Below are positions 49,737 through 58,007 of a DNA stretch of 64,000 nt, piece by piece. Within the stretch, counting starts at the first letter, position 1, and the number at the start of each line of letters is the position of its first letter. The stretch is from contig NZ_JBIEKE010000004.1 in assembly GCF_043497005.1 (NCBI RefSeq), positions 62,001 through 126,000 on the forward strand. Direction: 5' to 3'. A program made the position numbers and the translations under genes. Origin of the DNA: Halobacillus_A sp043497005 (GTDB lineage: Bacteria; Bacillota; Bacilli; Bacillales; Halobacillaceae). The notes beneath the pieces are model-generated. The model did not search any database and had not been told where the DNA came from. It was given only the letters and a program-made list of their open reading frames with translations.

Positions 49737-50640
49737 CTCCAATCAAATCCAAGAATTTATCTTCTAATGTAGACCGAGAGACGGTGACACCGTATATATT
49801 AATATTGTGCTCTACTAATTTCTGAACAATTGATGGCAGTTCTTCACGTTTTGCTGTAAATAGAAGCTGCCCCCCTTGAATCCTCACCTTAGCATCTACA
49901 CACTCTTTTACTACACCTTGGGCTTCCCCAATAGGTTCAGCTTCTAGAAGCACTTCTTTCTTATCCGTCTCTTCTAGAGCATCATCCACAGATTGAATCG
50001 AAATAAGCTCCCCATTTTTAATAATTCCAATTCGATCACACATGAGTTCCATTTCAGATAATATATGGCTCGAAACGATGACAGCCACTCCGTCCTCGGA
50101 AGCCAGTCGTCTTATGTAAGCCCGAATTTCACGAATACCTGAGGGATCTAACCCGTTCGTAGGCTCATCTAAAATGAGGATAGACGGTTTATGTAGAAGA
50201 GCTTGTGCAATCCCCAGCCTTTGCCTCATTCCTAAAGAATACTTCGACACTTTTTCATTTATCCTATTTTCCAAACCAACCAACTTAACAACTTCATCGA
50301 TCCGTTCTTTTGTAATACCAGAGACCATGCGACTATAGTGGACCAGGTTTTTACGGCCGCTCATGAAAGGATACATTTCCGGATTCTCCACAATGGCTCC
50401 TACATGCTGAATCGCTTCTTTAAAGTTCGTTTTGACGCTATGGCCTTTGATGTACACATCCCCTTCACTCATTTTCATAAGTCCAGCCATCATACGGATT
50501 GTCGTCGTTTTACCCGCCCCATTAGGTCCTAGAAAGCCAAATACTTCACCACTGTGTATTGAAAAATTAAGTCCTTTAATAATCGGCTTTCCTTTCATCG
50601 TTTTCTTTAGATTTTTTAACTCCATGACCGATCCTGTCAT
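49720..50640 (-). CDS. ABC transporter ATP-binding protein
   Basis: A 306-residue ATPase subunit. Walker A is GFLGPNGAGKTTT, the Q-loop precedes MYPFMSGRKNL, the signature is KYSLGMRQRLGIAQAL, and Walker B with the catalytic Glu is ILILDEPTNGLDPSG; the switch His lies in IVSSHILSEME. The extra C-terminal 80 residues resemble the DUF4162-type tail of export systems. It pairs with the permease behind it for export of an unknown compound. GGGAGG lies 11 bases before ATG 50640. Confidence 0.9.
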   Translation of the reverse strand: MTGSVMELKNLKKTMKGKPIIKGLNFSIHSGEVFGFLGPNGAGKTTTIRMMAGLMKMSEGDVYIKGHSVKTNFKEAIQHVGAIVENPEMYPFMSGRKNLVHYSRMVSGITKERIDEVVKLVGLENRINEKVSKYSLGMRQRLGIAQALLHKPSILILDEPTNGLDPSGIREIRAYIRRLASEDGVAVIVSSHILSEMELMCDRIGIIKNGELISIQSVDDALEETDKKEVLLEAEPIGEAQGVVKECVDAKVRIQGGQLLFTAKREELPSIVQKLVEHNINIYGVTVSRSTLEDKFLDLIGDGAIE

Positions 50641-50810
50641 TACCTCATAACCTCCCTATCGTCATCACTATCTATTCTACGAATGAAATTCACAGGCGTT
50701 TCACATTAAGATAACATTTCTACAATACATAACATTACCACCTCTCATAATGGATTAAGCTCGTTTAATTTGATAAAATTTAGACAAAGTGAAAAAGGGA
50801 GGGACTATAA

Positions 50811-51944
50811 ATGAAGATCGTGTCTATTGAACCGACGCCGAGTCCTCACTCAATGAAAGTGAACGTTAATGAAGAACTTCCTTTTGGGGAAAGTTTAAAT
50901 TATAAACAAGGGGATTCACTTGAAGATGCACCTGATTACGTTTCCGCGCTCTTTAAGATCAGCGGGGTAAAAGGTCTGTATCGCGTAGCTGATTTTATTG
51001 CGTTAGAACGCAGTGCAAAAACCCCCTGGGAGGATATCTTACCAGAGGTGCGCACCATATTTGGGTCTGAACAACCCGATGAACACTCGCCTTCCACCTC
51101 AAAGTCAAATGATGATTCGTTTGGCGAAGTTAAAGTGTTTGTACAAATGTTCCGAGGGATCCCAATGCAAGTGAAACTCGAAGAAGGCGATGAAGAAAAA
51201 AGGGTTGGACTTTCGGAACGATTTATGGAAGCTTCCATGAAAGCGGCCCCGGCGTCTCCGAATATGATTATGGAACGTAAGTGGATAGAACAAAGCCCCC
51301 GGTACGGTACTCCCGAGGATATCGGTGAACAAGTGAAAGAAGAGTTATCAGCCAGTTATGACGATCAACGGCTAGAAGCTCTTGTTAAACAAGCGTTTGA
51401 CCAAGCTACACCAGAGCCAATGGAGTCAAACGCTCCAAAGGTTTCCCTAGAAACGTTAGATGATCCAGATTGGAAAGTGAGATATGCTGCTCTTGATCGT
51501 ATGGATCCAACTACTGAAGATCTACCAGTGTTAGAAAAGGCACTTAGCGACGACAAAGCTTCTATCCGCCGCCTAGCCACGGCTTATCTAGGGATGATTG
51601 AAGAGCCCGAAGTTTTACCATACTTGTATAAAGCTTTGGAAGACAAAACGGTAACCGTACGACGAACGGCAGGTGATTGTTTATCCGATTTAGGGTTTAA
51701 AGAAGCGATGCCGCACGTCATTGAAACGCTGCAAGACTCTAACCGTCTCGTTCGCTGGAGAGCCGCCATGTTCCTTTATGAGCTGGGTGATGAAACAGCT
51801 TTACCTGCGTTAAAAGAAGCAAGCGATGACCCTGAGTTCGAAGTACGCTTGCAAATAAACATGGCCATTGAACGAATCGAAGGCGGTGAAGAAGCTAAAG
51901 GTTCCGTTTGGCAGCAGATGACTCAGGCTGCGAAACAAAAATAA
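50811..51944 (+). CDS. cvfC: Conserved virulence factor C-like protein (CvfC/YpgR)
   Basis: A 377-residue soluble protein with an N-terminal NifU-N-like part (SIEPTPSPHSMKVNVNEELP, residues 1-90), a middle part (VKVFVQMFRGIPMQVKLEEG) and C-terminal HEAT-like repeats (about 220-365: VRYAALDRMDPTTEDLPVLE, VRRTAGDCLSDLGFKEAMPH, VRWRAAMFLYELGDETALPA). It matches S. aureus CvfC and B. subtilis YpgR. The biochemical role is unclear; Fe-S-related work is suggested by the N-domain. It is followed 15 bases later by brxA, as in B. subtilis ypgR-yphP. Confidence 0.88.
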   Translation: MKIVSIEPTPSPHSMKVNVNEELPFGESLNYKQGDSLEDAPDYVSALFKISGVKGLYRVADFIALERSAKTPWEDILPEVRTIFGSEQPDEHSPSTSKSNDDSFGEVKVFVQMFRGIPMQVKLEEGDEEKRVGLSERFMEASMKAAPASPNMIMERKWIEQSPRYGTPEDIGEQVKEELSASYDDQRLEALVKQAFDQATPEPMESNAPKVSLETLDDPDWKVRYAALDRMDPTTEDLPVLEKALSDDKASIRRLATAYLGMIEEPEVLPYLYKALEDKTVTVRRTAGDCLSDLGFKEAMPHVIETLQDSNRLVRWRAAMFLYELGDETALPALKEASDDPEFEVRLQINMAIERIEGGEEAKGSVWQQMTQAAKQK

Positions 51945-51959
51945 TGAGGAGGTTTAATT

Positions 51960-52388
51960 ATGAATCCATATGAAGCTTATATGAAAGAAATTTCCCAACC
52001 GATGCGTGATGAACTAACAAACGCTGGTTTTACTGAACTTACAACTCCCGAAGAAGTCGACGGATTTATCGGCGAAAGTGAAGGTACAGCTTTAGTCGTT
52101 GTTAATTCTGTATGTGGATGTGCTGCAGGGTTGGCGCGTCCCTCTGCACGTGAATCTCTTGATTTTGAGAAGAAACCCGATCATCTTGTTACCGTTTTCG
52201 CTGGTCAGGATCGTGAGGCGACAAGCCGCATGAGAGATTACTTTGAAGGATATGAACCATCTTCTCCTTCCATGGCACTGCTTAAAAATGGGCAAGTTGT
52301 TCATTTTATTCCGCGTGAAGAAATAGAGGATCATGAAGTTGAAGAAATCGTAGAGAATTTAACTAAAGCTTATAAACAGTACTGTTAA
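51960..52388 (+). CDS. brxA: Bacilliredoxin BrxA (YphP)
   Basis: A 142-residue thioredoxin-like protein that removes bacillithiol from S-bacillithiolated proteins. The active site is CGC (Cys52, Gly53, Cys54) in VVNSVCGCAAGLARPSA. The middle VFAGQDREATSRMRDYF and end PSSPSMALLKNGQVVHFIPR match BrxA/BrxB. AGGAGG lies before the ATG. It probably forms an operon with cvfC. R3 copy 4 lies just past the stop and may end transcription. Confidence 0.94.
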   Translation: MNPYEAYMKEISQPMRDELTNAGFTELTTPEEVDGFIGESEGTALVVVNSVCGCAAGLARPSARESLDFEKKPDHLVTVFAGQDREATSRMRDYFEGYEPSSPSMALLKNGQVVHFIPREEIEDHEVEEIVENLTKAYKQYC

Positions 52389-52408
52389 TAATATAAAACA
52401 AAACAAAA

Positions 52409-52472
52409 AACCGAATAAAGCAAAAAATAATCCGAACGATTCTATTGCAATCAGTTCGGATTATTTTTATTA
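52409..52472 (+). repeat. Dispersed hairpin repeat R3, copy 4
   Basis: AAAACCGAATAAAGC is followed by the 13-bp perfect stem AAATAATCCGAAC (52425-52437) / GTTCGGATTATTT (52454-52466). A tail shared with copy 2 follows (CTCCGTCAAAA at 52491-52501, CCACTTTC and TGAGCTGC near 52536). Compared with copy 2, a C-G pair is replaced by A-T on both arms. Confidence 0.8.
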
Positions 52473-52620
52473 AATCGAAGTATACCATCACTCCGTCAAA
52501 ATACTCCACTTTCCTTGGGGACTTTGACTACACTAATGAGCTGCGTTTTTTCGAAAGTTCGTTTTTTCACTTTCCTTATGTTCCGCCCACTTTTTTGTGC
52601 AGCTTCCTGAAGGGGATACA

Positions 52621-53607
52621 CTAACCTTTGACAGATTTCCGTTCCACAAGTTCAGTTGATAAACTATAGTGCCGCTCTGCTTTGTCCCCAGCCAACAGTT
52701 GAAAAATGAGATGAACTGCAAGGGCCCCTGCTTCATATTTAGGCTGGCGGATTGTCGTCAATGGAGGTGCCACATACTCTGCTAGTTGAATATCATCAAA
52801 CCCTACCACTGAAATGTCTTCTGGAATACCAATGCTGCGTTCAGAAAAAGCCTGGAGTCCTCCTATAGCCATCTCATCATTCGCATAAAAAACAGCATCC
52901 GGGAGGTTTTGCTGTGCAATTAACATCTTCGTAGCCCTGTACCCGCTCTCACGCGTGAAATCTCCTGATATCTTCAAACGAGATTGGTAGCTGACCTCAT
53001 GATCTAACATCGCTGACTTGTACCCATGGAAACGTTTTTCATTATCATGAGAATTGTATGGACCGCTCACATAGGCAATATTACGATGACCTTTTTTAAT
53101 CAAATGCTCAGTGGCCACATAGCCCCCTTGTATATTGTCCACCTGCACCTCCAGGACGAACTCACTATCGATTTCCCGATCAAGTACGACAATAGGAAAA
53201 TCCTTTCGTGCAGACTTTTTAATAAGGTCATCACTAATATTATGAGCCAGGATAATAGCACCATCAACACGCTTTTCTTTTAAGAATTTCGTTGCTGTTG
53301 AGAGTTCGCCGCCAATTGAACTGCAGGCAATTAAGTCGTAACCATTTGCCGAAGTGACTTCCTGGACACCTTTAATTAATTCAGAGTAGTAAGGACCAGA
53401 TAAATCACTTAATATCAGAGCAATCGTATTCGTTTTTGTTCGTTTTAAGTCTGAGGCAAATCCGTTCTTTTGATAATTAAGCTCGATTGCAGCCCTTTGA
53501 ACTTTTTCAACTGTAGCTGGACTAACTTTCTTAATCCCATTCAAAGCATAGGAAGCCGTAGATACGGCAACACCAGCCCGCTTTGCTACATCTTTAATCG
53601 TTGCCAT
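52621..53607 (-). CDS. LacI-family transcriptional regulator of the glucan locus
   Basis: A 328-residue repressor. The helix-turn-helix with hinge is ATIKDVAKRAGVAVSTASYA, LNGIKKVSPATVEKVQRAA; the sugar-binding domain follows (IALILSDLSGPYYSELIKGV, DAVFYANDEMAIGGLQAF, VVGFDDIQLAEYVAPPLTTI). It is the last gene of the minus-strand transport operon. Its likely target is GAAACGTTTC, found at all three locus promoters, the CG-centred palindrome style typical of LacI/GalR proteins. ATG 53605-53607 has GGGAG at eight bases; an earlier in-frame start at 53643 has no site. Confidence 0.9.
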   Translation of the reverse strand: MATIKDVAKRAGVAVSTASYALNGIKKVSPATVEKVQRAAIELNYQKNGFASDLKRTKTNTIALILSDLSGPYYSELIKGVQEVTSANGYDLIACSSIGGELSTATKFLKEKRVDGAIILAHNISDDLIKKSARKDFPIVVLDREIDSEFVLEVQVDNIQGGYVATEHLIKKGHRNIAYVSGPYNSHDNEKRFHGYKSAMLDHEVSYQSRLKISGDFTRESGYRATKMLIAQQNLPDAVFYANDEMAIGGLQAFSERSIGIPEDISVVGFDDIQLAEYVAPPLTTIRQPKYEAGALAVHLIFQLLAGDKAERHYSLSTELVERKSVKG

Positions 53608-53713
53608 CCTCAAAATCTCCCGTCTATTCTTATAAGAATGCAAGTCTTTATAACTACAACTCTCTCTACTTATAGAATATCGTTTGTTCAGCTATAATTC
53701 CAACGACTCACAT

Positions 53714-54445
53714 TCACAAAAATTCTAGCACTCGTTTAATTTGTTGATCCCAGTATTCCCACTCGTGCCCTCCAGCACCTTCCTCAAATTCTATGTTTAA
53801 ACCTGATCGCTTTCCATATTGATAAAACTCTTTATTTGCTTGATAGTTATGATCTTCTGTGCCGCAAGCCTGATATAGTTTTGGTAGAGTTATATTATCC
53901 TCGGTTAATTGATCAATTAAGAAATAAAGATCATCTTTCGTCCCTTGAATAGGCCGGTTTCCAAATATATTAGCAAAGTCTTCAGGAAAAGAATCGATCC
54001 GACTGCTGATATCGAGTGAACCTGACAAACTGGCAGCTGCGCTAAAACGTTCAGGATAAGTCAATGCCATTTTAAAAGCGCCATACCCTCCCATTGACAG
54101 CCCGCCTACATATTGATCCTCCCTTTTTTGCGATAGAGGAAAAAAAGACCGGGCTACCTCAGGCACCTCTTCACTTATATAGGAAAAGTAGTCAGGTCCG
54201 TGCTCCATATTTGTATAAAAACTGCGATTTGCAGCCGGCATAACGATGGCAAGTTCCCGCCCTTCTACATATCGTTCAATTGAAGTATTGCGCAGCCATT
54301 TACTATCATCATCAGATAAGCCATGAAGTAAATATAAAGTTGGGTACCCATTTTGAGGGAGGGCAGTATGTTCTGGTAAAATCACATTCATAGAAACATC
54401 TAAATCTAAAATTTGCGAATGAAATTGACAGTTTATTTTAGCGAT
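53714..54445 (-). CDS. Esterase-D-like alpha/beta hydrolase, apparent ATC start
   Basis: A carboxylesterase-type hydrolase (EstA/tributyrin esterase family). The catalytic parts are GGLSMGGYGAFKMAL (Ser), CGTEDHNYQ (Asp) and GGHEWEYWD (His); SFYTNMEHGPDYFSYI is a family signature. The first ATG (54391) lies inside the conserved part and lacks a ribosome binding site. The family's usual start is reproduced upstream as AKINCQFHSQILDLDVSMNV, preceded by codon ATC (54443-54445) nine bases after AAAGGAGG. So initiation is at ATC, or an ATG was mutated. It may remove acyl groups from the imported saccharide. Confidence 0.8.
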   Translation of the reverse strand: MAKINCQFHSQILDLDVSMNVILPEHTALPQNGYPTLYLLHGLSDDDSKWLRNTSIERYVEGRELAIVMPAANRSFYTNMEHGPDYFSYISEEVPEVARSFFPLSQKREDQYVGGLSMGGYGAFKMALTYPERFSAAASLSGSLDISSRIDSFPEDFANIFGNRPIQGTKDDLYFLIDQLTEDNITLPKLYQACGTEDHNYQANKEFYQYGKRSGLNIEFEEGAGGHEWEYWDQQIKRVLEFL

Positions 54446-54515
54446 CGATTCCTGCCTCCTTTATGATTTACGGAAAGTAGATGGATAAATTTCTATCAAT
54501 AAACAGCTTCCAGGT

Positions 54516-55346
54516 TTACTTAATTCCAGACATCGTAAATCCTTCCACAATATACTTCTGAAAAAATGAAAAGATAATGATAATCGGAACGACCATAAAG
54601 GCTGCACCAGCCATTTGAAGGGCAAAGTTGTTCGCATACTGCCCTTGAAGTAAGGATAAACCTACTGACAAAGTATAAAGTCCTTCGTCGTTCGCAATAA
54701 TAAGCGGCCACAGGAAACTATTCCATGCTGCGATAAAAGTTAAGATCCCCTGCACCGCGAATATTGGCTTAGCAACAGGCATGATCAACCGGAAAAAGAT
54801 ATAAAATTCTCCAGCTCCATCGAGGCGCGCCGCTTCAATCAAGTCAGTTGGAATGGTGGTCATAAACTGACGGAACAAAAAGATACTAAAAGCAACAGCA
54901 AGTCCTGGCAACACAATACCTGCCATTGTATTTGTAAGACCCATTTCATTGAGCAGCAAGTAAACCGGAATCATTGTAACTTGTCCAGGGATCATCATGG
55001 TAGCCAGCACAAAGTAAAAAACCTTCTCTTTTCCACGGAAATCAAACTTTGCGAACCCGTACCCCGCCATGGCATTAAACAAGAGACCGACAAATGAACA
55101 CACTACAATGATTAATGTATTTCTTAAATACACGGCAAAGTTTAAGCTCTCAAACAAGTTCACGTAATTTTCAAGAGTGAAGTTTTCCGGAATAATAGTC
55201 GGTGGAATGTTTAGAACTTCACTCTCAGGTTTAAATGAACTCGAAATCATCCATAAAAAAGGAATCGAGACAATAATTCCTCCTATAATAAGAAGAATTG
55301 TAACTAAATTTTTTTCAAACTTACTCTTTTTTGTAACAGTTGCCAT
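54516..55346 (-). CDS. Carbohydrate ABC transporter permease (MalG-type)
   Basis: A 276-residue inner-membrane permease with six helices. The EAA coupling loop is EAARLDGAGEFYIFFRLIMP. The first helix (LVTILLIIGGIIVSIPFLWM) and PPTIIPENFTLENYVNLFES are typical of the MalG/YtcP group. Works with the MalF-type partner and binding protein to import an oligosaccharide. No ATPase gene is in the locus, so a shared MsmX-like ATPase elsewhere is likely. It lies 39 bases after its partner. Confidence 0.9.
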   Translation of the reverse strand: MATVTKKSKFEKNLVTILLIIGGIIVSIPFLWMISSSFKPESEVLNIPPTIIPENFTLENYVNLFESLNFAVYLRNTLIIVVCSFVGLLFNAMAGYGFAKFDFRGKEKVFYFVLATMMIPGQVTMIPVYLLLNEMGLTNTMAGIVLPGLAVAFSIFLFRQFMTTIPTDLIEAARLDGAGEFYIFFRLIMPVAKPIFAVQGILTFIAAWNSFLWPLIIANDEGLYTLSVGLSLLQGQYANNFALQMAGAAFMVVPIIIIFSFFQKYIVEGFTMSGIK

Positions 55347-55385
55347 ACTTCATCAACTCCGTTACTTCTTTTAATTTCTTACCTA

Positions 55386-56285
55386 TTAGTATTGAGTATC
55401 CGATTTCTTAAACTTAAATTGGATCAGTGTCATGATAATAATTAATATGAATAACACGAATGAACCTGCCGCTGCATATCCGAATTGACTATATTGGAAA
55501 CCTTCTTTATAGATAAATAATGCAATGGAAATCGTTCCATCAAGAGGGCCTCCATCCGTCATGACAAATGGCTCTTCGAAGAACTGCATCCAGCCAATTA
55601 AAGTAGTTACGGTAACAAAAAAAGTGGCGTAACTTAACAGAGGAAGCGTGACTCTAAAGAGGACTTGAAAACGGTTGGCCCCATCGATTTCAGCAGCTTC
55701 ATAGTAAGCCCGCGGAATTCCTTGCAATGCAGCAAGAAAGATAATCATGTTGATTCCAATCCCTTTCCACACAGCTAAAATAATCAATGAGATTTTCGCA
55801 ATGGTCCGCTCCTCAAGCCAGGGAACATTATCCACATTAATGATCGATAAGAGGTAATTAAATAATCCGTATTCCGTGTTATAAAGATAACCCCAAATAA
55901 CTGCAACTGCGATAATATTAGTAATAGATGGCATATAGTAGACAGAACGAAACACTCTAAACAGCATATTACTTCCATAATTCAGTAATAGGGCAATGCT
56001 TAGTGAAGAAATAATAACTAAAGGAACACCGATTACTACATAAAAAGCTGTATTAATTAAGGAAGTGGTAAAGGTTTCGTCGCTTACTAATTGTTTATAA
56101 TTTTCTACTCCAATAAAATTAATGTTCGACCAATCCGCTAATCCTTTTAAATCTAGATCTGTAAAACTTATGAAAAAGGCGATGAGAATAGGGATGATAC
56201 TGAACACGGTTAATAAAATTACTGCGGGCGCTATAAAAAAATAAGGGTGCCGTTCTCTATACGCCTGTTTGAATATTTTCGTCAT
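55386..56285 (-). CDS. Carbohydrate ABC transporter permease (MalF-type)
   Basis: A 299-residue permease with six helices and the EAA loop EAAEIDGANRFQVLFRVTLP. The start AYRERHPYFFIAPAVILLTV and FISFTDLDLKGLADWSNINF resemble MalF/UgpA-type subunits for oligosaccharides. It lies between the binding protein gene (150 bases upstream) and the MalG-type gene, in one operon. Confidence 0.9.
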   Translation of the reverse strand: MTKIFKQAYRERHPYFFIAPAVILLTVFSIIPILIAFFISFTDLDLKGLADWSNINFIGVENYKQLVSDETFTTSLINTAFYVVIGVPLVIISSLSIALLLNYGSNMLFRVFRSVYYMPSITNIIAVAVIWGYLYNTEYGLFNYLLSIINVDNVPWLEERTIAKISLIILAVWKGIGINMIIFLAALQGIPRAYYEAAEIDGANRFQVLFRVTLPLLSYATFFVTVTTLIGWMQFFEEPFVMTDGGPLDGTISIALFIYKEGFQYSQFGYAAAGSFVLFILIIIMTLIQFKFKKSDTQY

Positions 56286-56434
56286 GTTATCCCACCTTAC
56301 GAAGTCTGCGCGTACTTACAAAAAATAAGATGAATACGGCAGATCGGTTCATGAATACGAACCATACCCATAACCTGATCCACTCCATATCCATCTCTCA
56401 TACTGAGCGTTCATGAATAGACTTGTACTTTGTC

Positions 56435-57685
56435 TTATTCAGCTAATAATCCCTCAGCTTTTTCATTAAAGTTCGCCATTTCTTCTTTTACATCTGCGCC
56501 TCCAACATTAATTCTTTCTATACTGTCTAATAGTTCTTGAGTTAACTGATCCCACTCTTCAATTTGCGGACCTGGCTGAGCATTCTCCAGCTGACGGCCG
56601 AATGTAGCGTACATTGGATCATCTTGCAATACTGGATCTTCCCACGCTTCTGTACGGGATGGTAAAGTATTAGACATCTCTAACCACTCCAGCTGTGTTT
56701 CCGTTTCATTAATGTAAGACAGAAACTCTAGGGATTCGTCCACCTTCTCGGTATTATGGAAGATAGAGAAGTTAGCTCCTCCAATACTGGATGTACCTGT
56801 TTCCTGTTCAGGCATTACAGCGGTTGCCCACTGCCCTTCAATATCAGGAGCTTGATCATTTAACACACTAATCATCCATGGACCGCTGAAGAACATAGGC
56901 TTGGTTCCTTTTTCAAAAGCCTTGGTGATATCTTCACCTTCTGAAGTCTGACTGATTCCTTCTTCAAAGAAACTGTGATAGTATTCAATAGCTCCTACAA
57001 ATTCCTCGCCGTCAAAGTTAAAATCACCGTTTTCAGCTTCTTCCTCACTTACTTCATAACCATTCTGCCACGCAAAAATAAATGGAGTGATTTGATCATT
57101 TTGGTCAATATCTAACCCGTAATCGTCTTCACTACGGTCTGCGAGCTGGCTTGAAGCATCTTTTAACTCATCCCAGGTAGCAGGGGCCTCATCATACCCA
57201 ACTTCTTCAAGAAGATCCTCACGATAGTAAAGAACGCGGCTTTCTACGTACCATGGAATACCAATTTGTTGCCCTTCGTATTGCATCGTTTCTCTGGCAC
57301 CTTCAAAATAATTATCAGGTTCAAATTCAGGATAATCATCTGTGTACTCTGATAGATCCAGCATCGCTCCTGCTTCAGCAAATTCAGGAACCCACGTGGT
57401 TCCTAATTGGAATACATCAGGTCCGTCTTGTGAAGCTACAGCCGTGAGGAGTTTATCATGGGCACTTTCCCAGGGAATGGCTTGCACCTCTACTTTAATA
57501 CCATCTTCATTCTCTTCCTCAAACTTTTCAGCTAACTCTTTTAACTGCTTCCCCTCTTCTCCCATTGCCCATACGGAAATAGTTTTATCGTCATCTCCAG
57601 AAGCGTCATCGTTCCCGCCACAAGCACCAAGGAACATAGACATTGTCATAACCGAAGCTAATGCAACCTTCTTCATTTTCTTCAT
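56435..57685 (-). CDS. Extracellular solute-binding lipoprotein for a carbohydrate
   Basis: A 416-residue binding protein. The signal peptide ends in the lipobox FLGAC (Cys22), followed by a low-complexity Asp/Ser/Gly linker. The body is a family-1 sugar-binding protein (ISVWAMGEEGKQLKELAEKF, WVPEFAEAGAMLDLSEYTDD, GIPWYVESRVLYYREDLLEE, FFSGPWMISVL). The fold matches MalE-like oligosaccharide receptors. It is the first gene of the minus-strand operon, controlled by the promoter at 57726-57773 with cre and LacI-type operator. Confidence 0.92.
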   Translation of the reverse strand: MKKMKKVALASVMTMSMFLGACGGNDDASGDDDKTISVWAMGEEGKQLKELAEKFEEENEDGIKVEVQAIPWESAHDKLLTAVASQDGPDVFQLGTTWVPEFAEAGAMLDLSEYTDDYPEFEPDNYFEGARETMQYEGQQIGIPWYVESRVLYYREDLLEEVGYDEAPATWDELKDASSQLADRSEDDYGLDIDQNDQITPFIFAWQNGYEVSEEEAENGDFNFDGEEFVGAIEYYHSFFEEGISQTSEGEDITKAFEKGTKPMFFSGPWMISVLNDQAPDIEGQWATAVMPEQETGTSSIGGANFSIFHNTEKVDESLEFLSYINETETQLEWLEMSNTLPSRTEAWEDPVLQDDPMYATFGRQLENAQPGPQIEEWDQLTQELLDSIERINVGGADVKEEMANFNEKAEGLLAE

Positions 57686-57725
57686 TACACCCTACCCCTT
57701 TTCAATTATATTGCCGAAATTAATT

Positions 57726-57773
57726 GAAACGTTTCGATAACTTGATTGTAATCAATTCTGTATCCGCTTTCAA
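57726..57773 (-). promoter_or_regulatory. Promoter, cre box and LacI-type operator of the ABC operon
   Basis: On the minus strand: -35 TTGAAA (57768-57773), 17 bp, -10 TACAAT (57745-57750). The cre TTGAAAGCGGATACA (57759-57773) fits the CcpA consensus WTGNAANCGNWNNCW at all positions and covers the -35. The palindrome GAAACGTTTC (57726-57735) lies just past the start point. Confidence 0.8.
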
Positions 57774-57924
57774 TACTTTTTTCTAAATTTTTTTACATTT
57801 CGTTCGATTTGGTACTAATTAAATAAATATTCTTATGATGTTCACAATTTAAAATACTACTATAAAGATATTTTAGTTTATATTTTCACAATGAATCGTC
57901 ATCTTATATATGGGGAAATTATGT

Positions 57925-57980
57925 TTGACTCATGAGATGAAAGCGCTTATACTCCAACTATATCTAATTCGAAACGTTTC
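57925..57980 (+). promoter_or_regulatory. Promoter, cre-like box and LacI-type operator of the GH3 gene
   Basis: TTGACT (57925-57930), 17 bp, TATACT (57948-57953). The spacer contains ATGAAAGCGCTTATA (57937-57951), a cre match with one mismatch. GAAACGTTTC is at 57971-57980, about +11 to +20. Confidence 0.8.
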
Positions 57981-58007
57981 ACTAAATATGCTGATGGAGG
58001 TCTCTCT

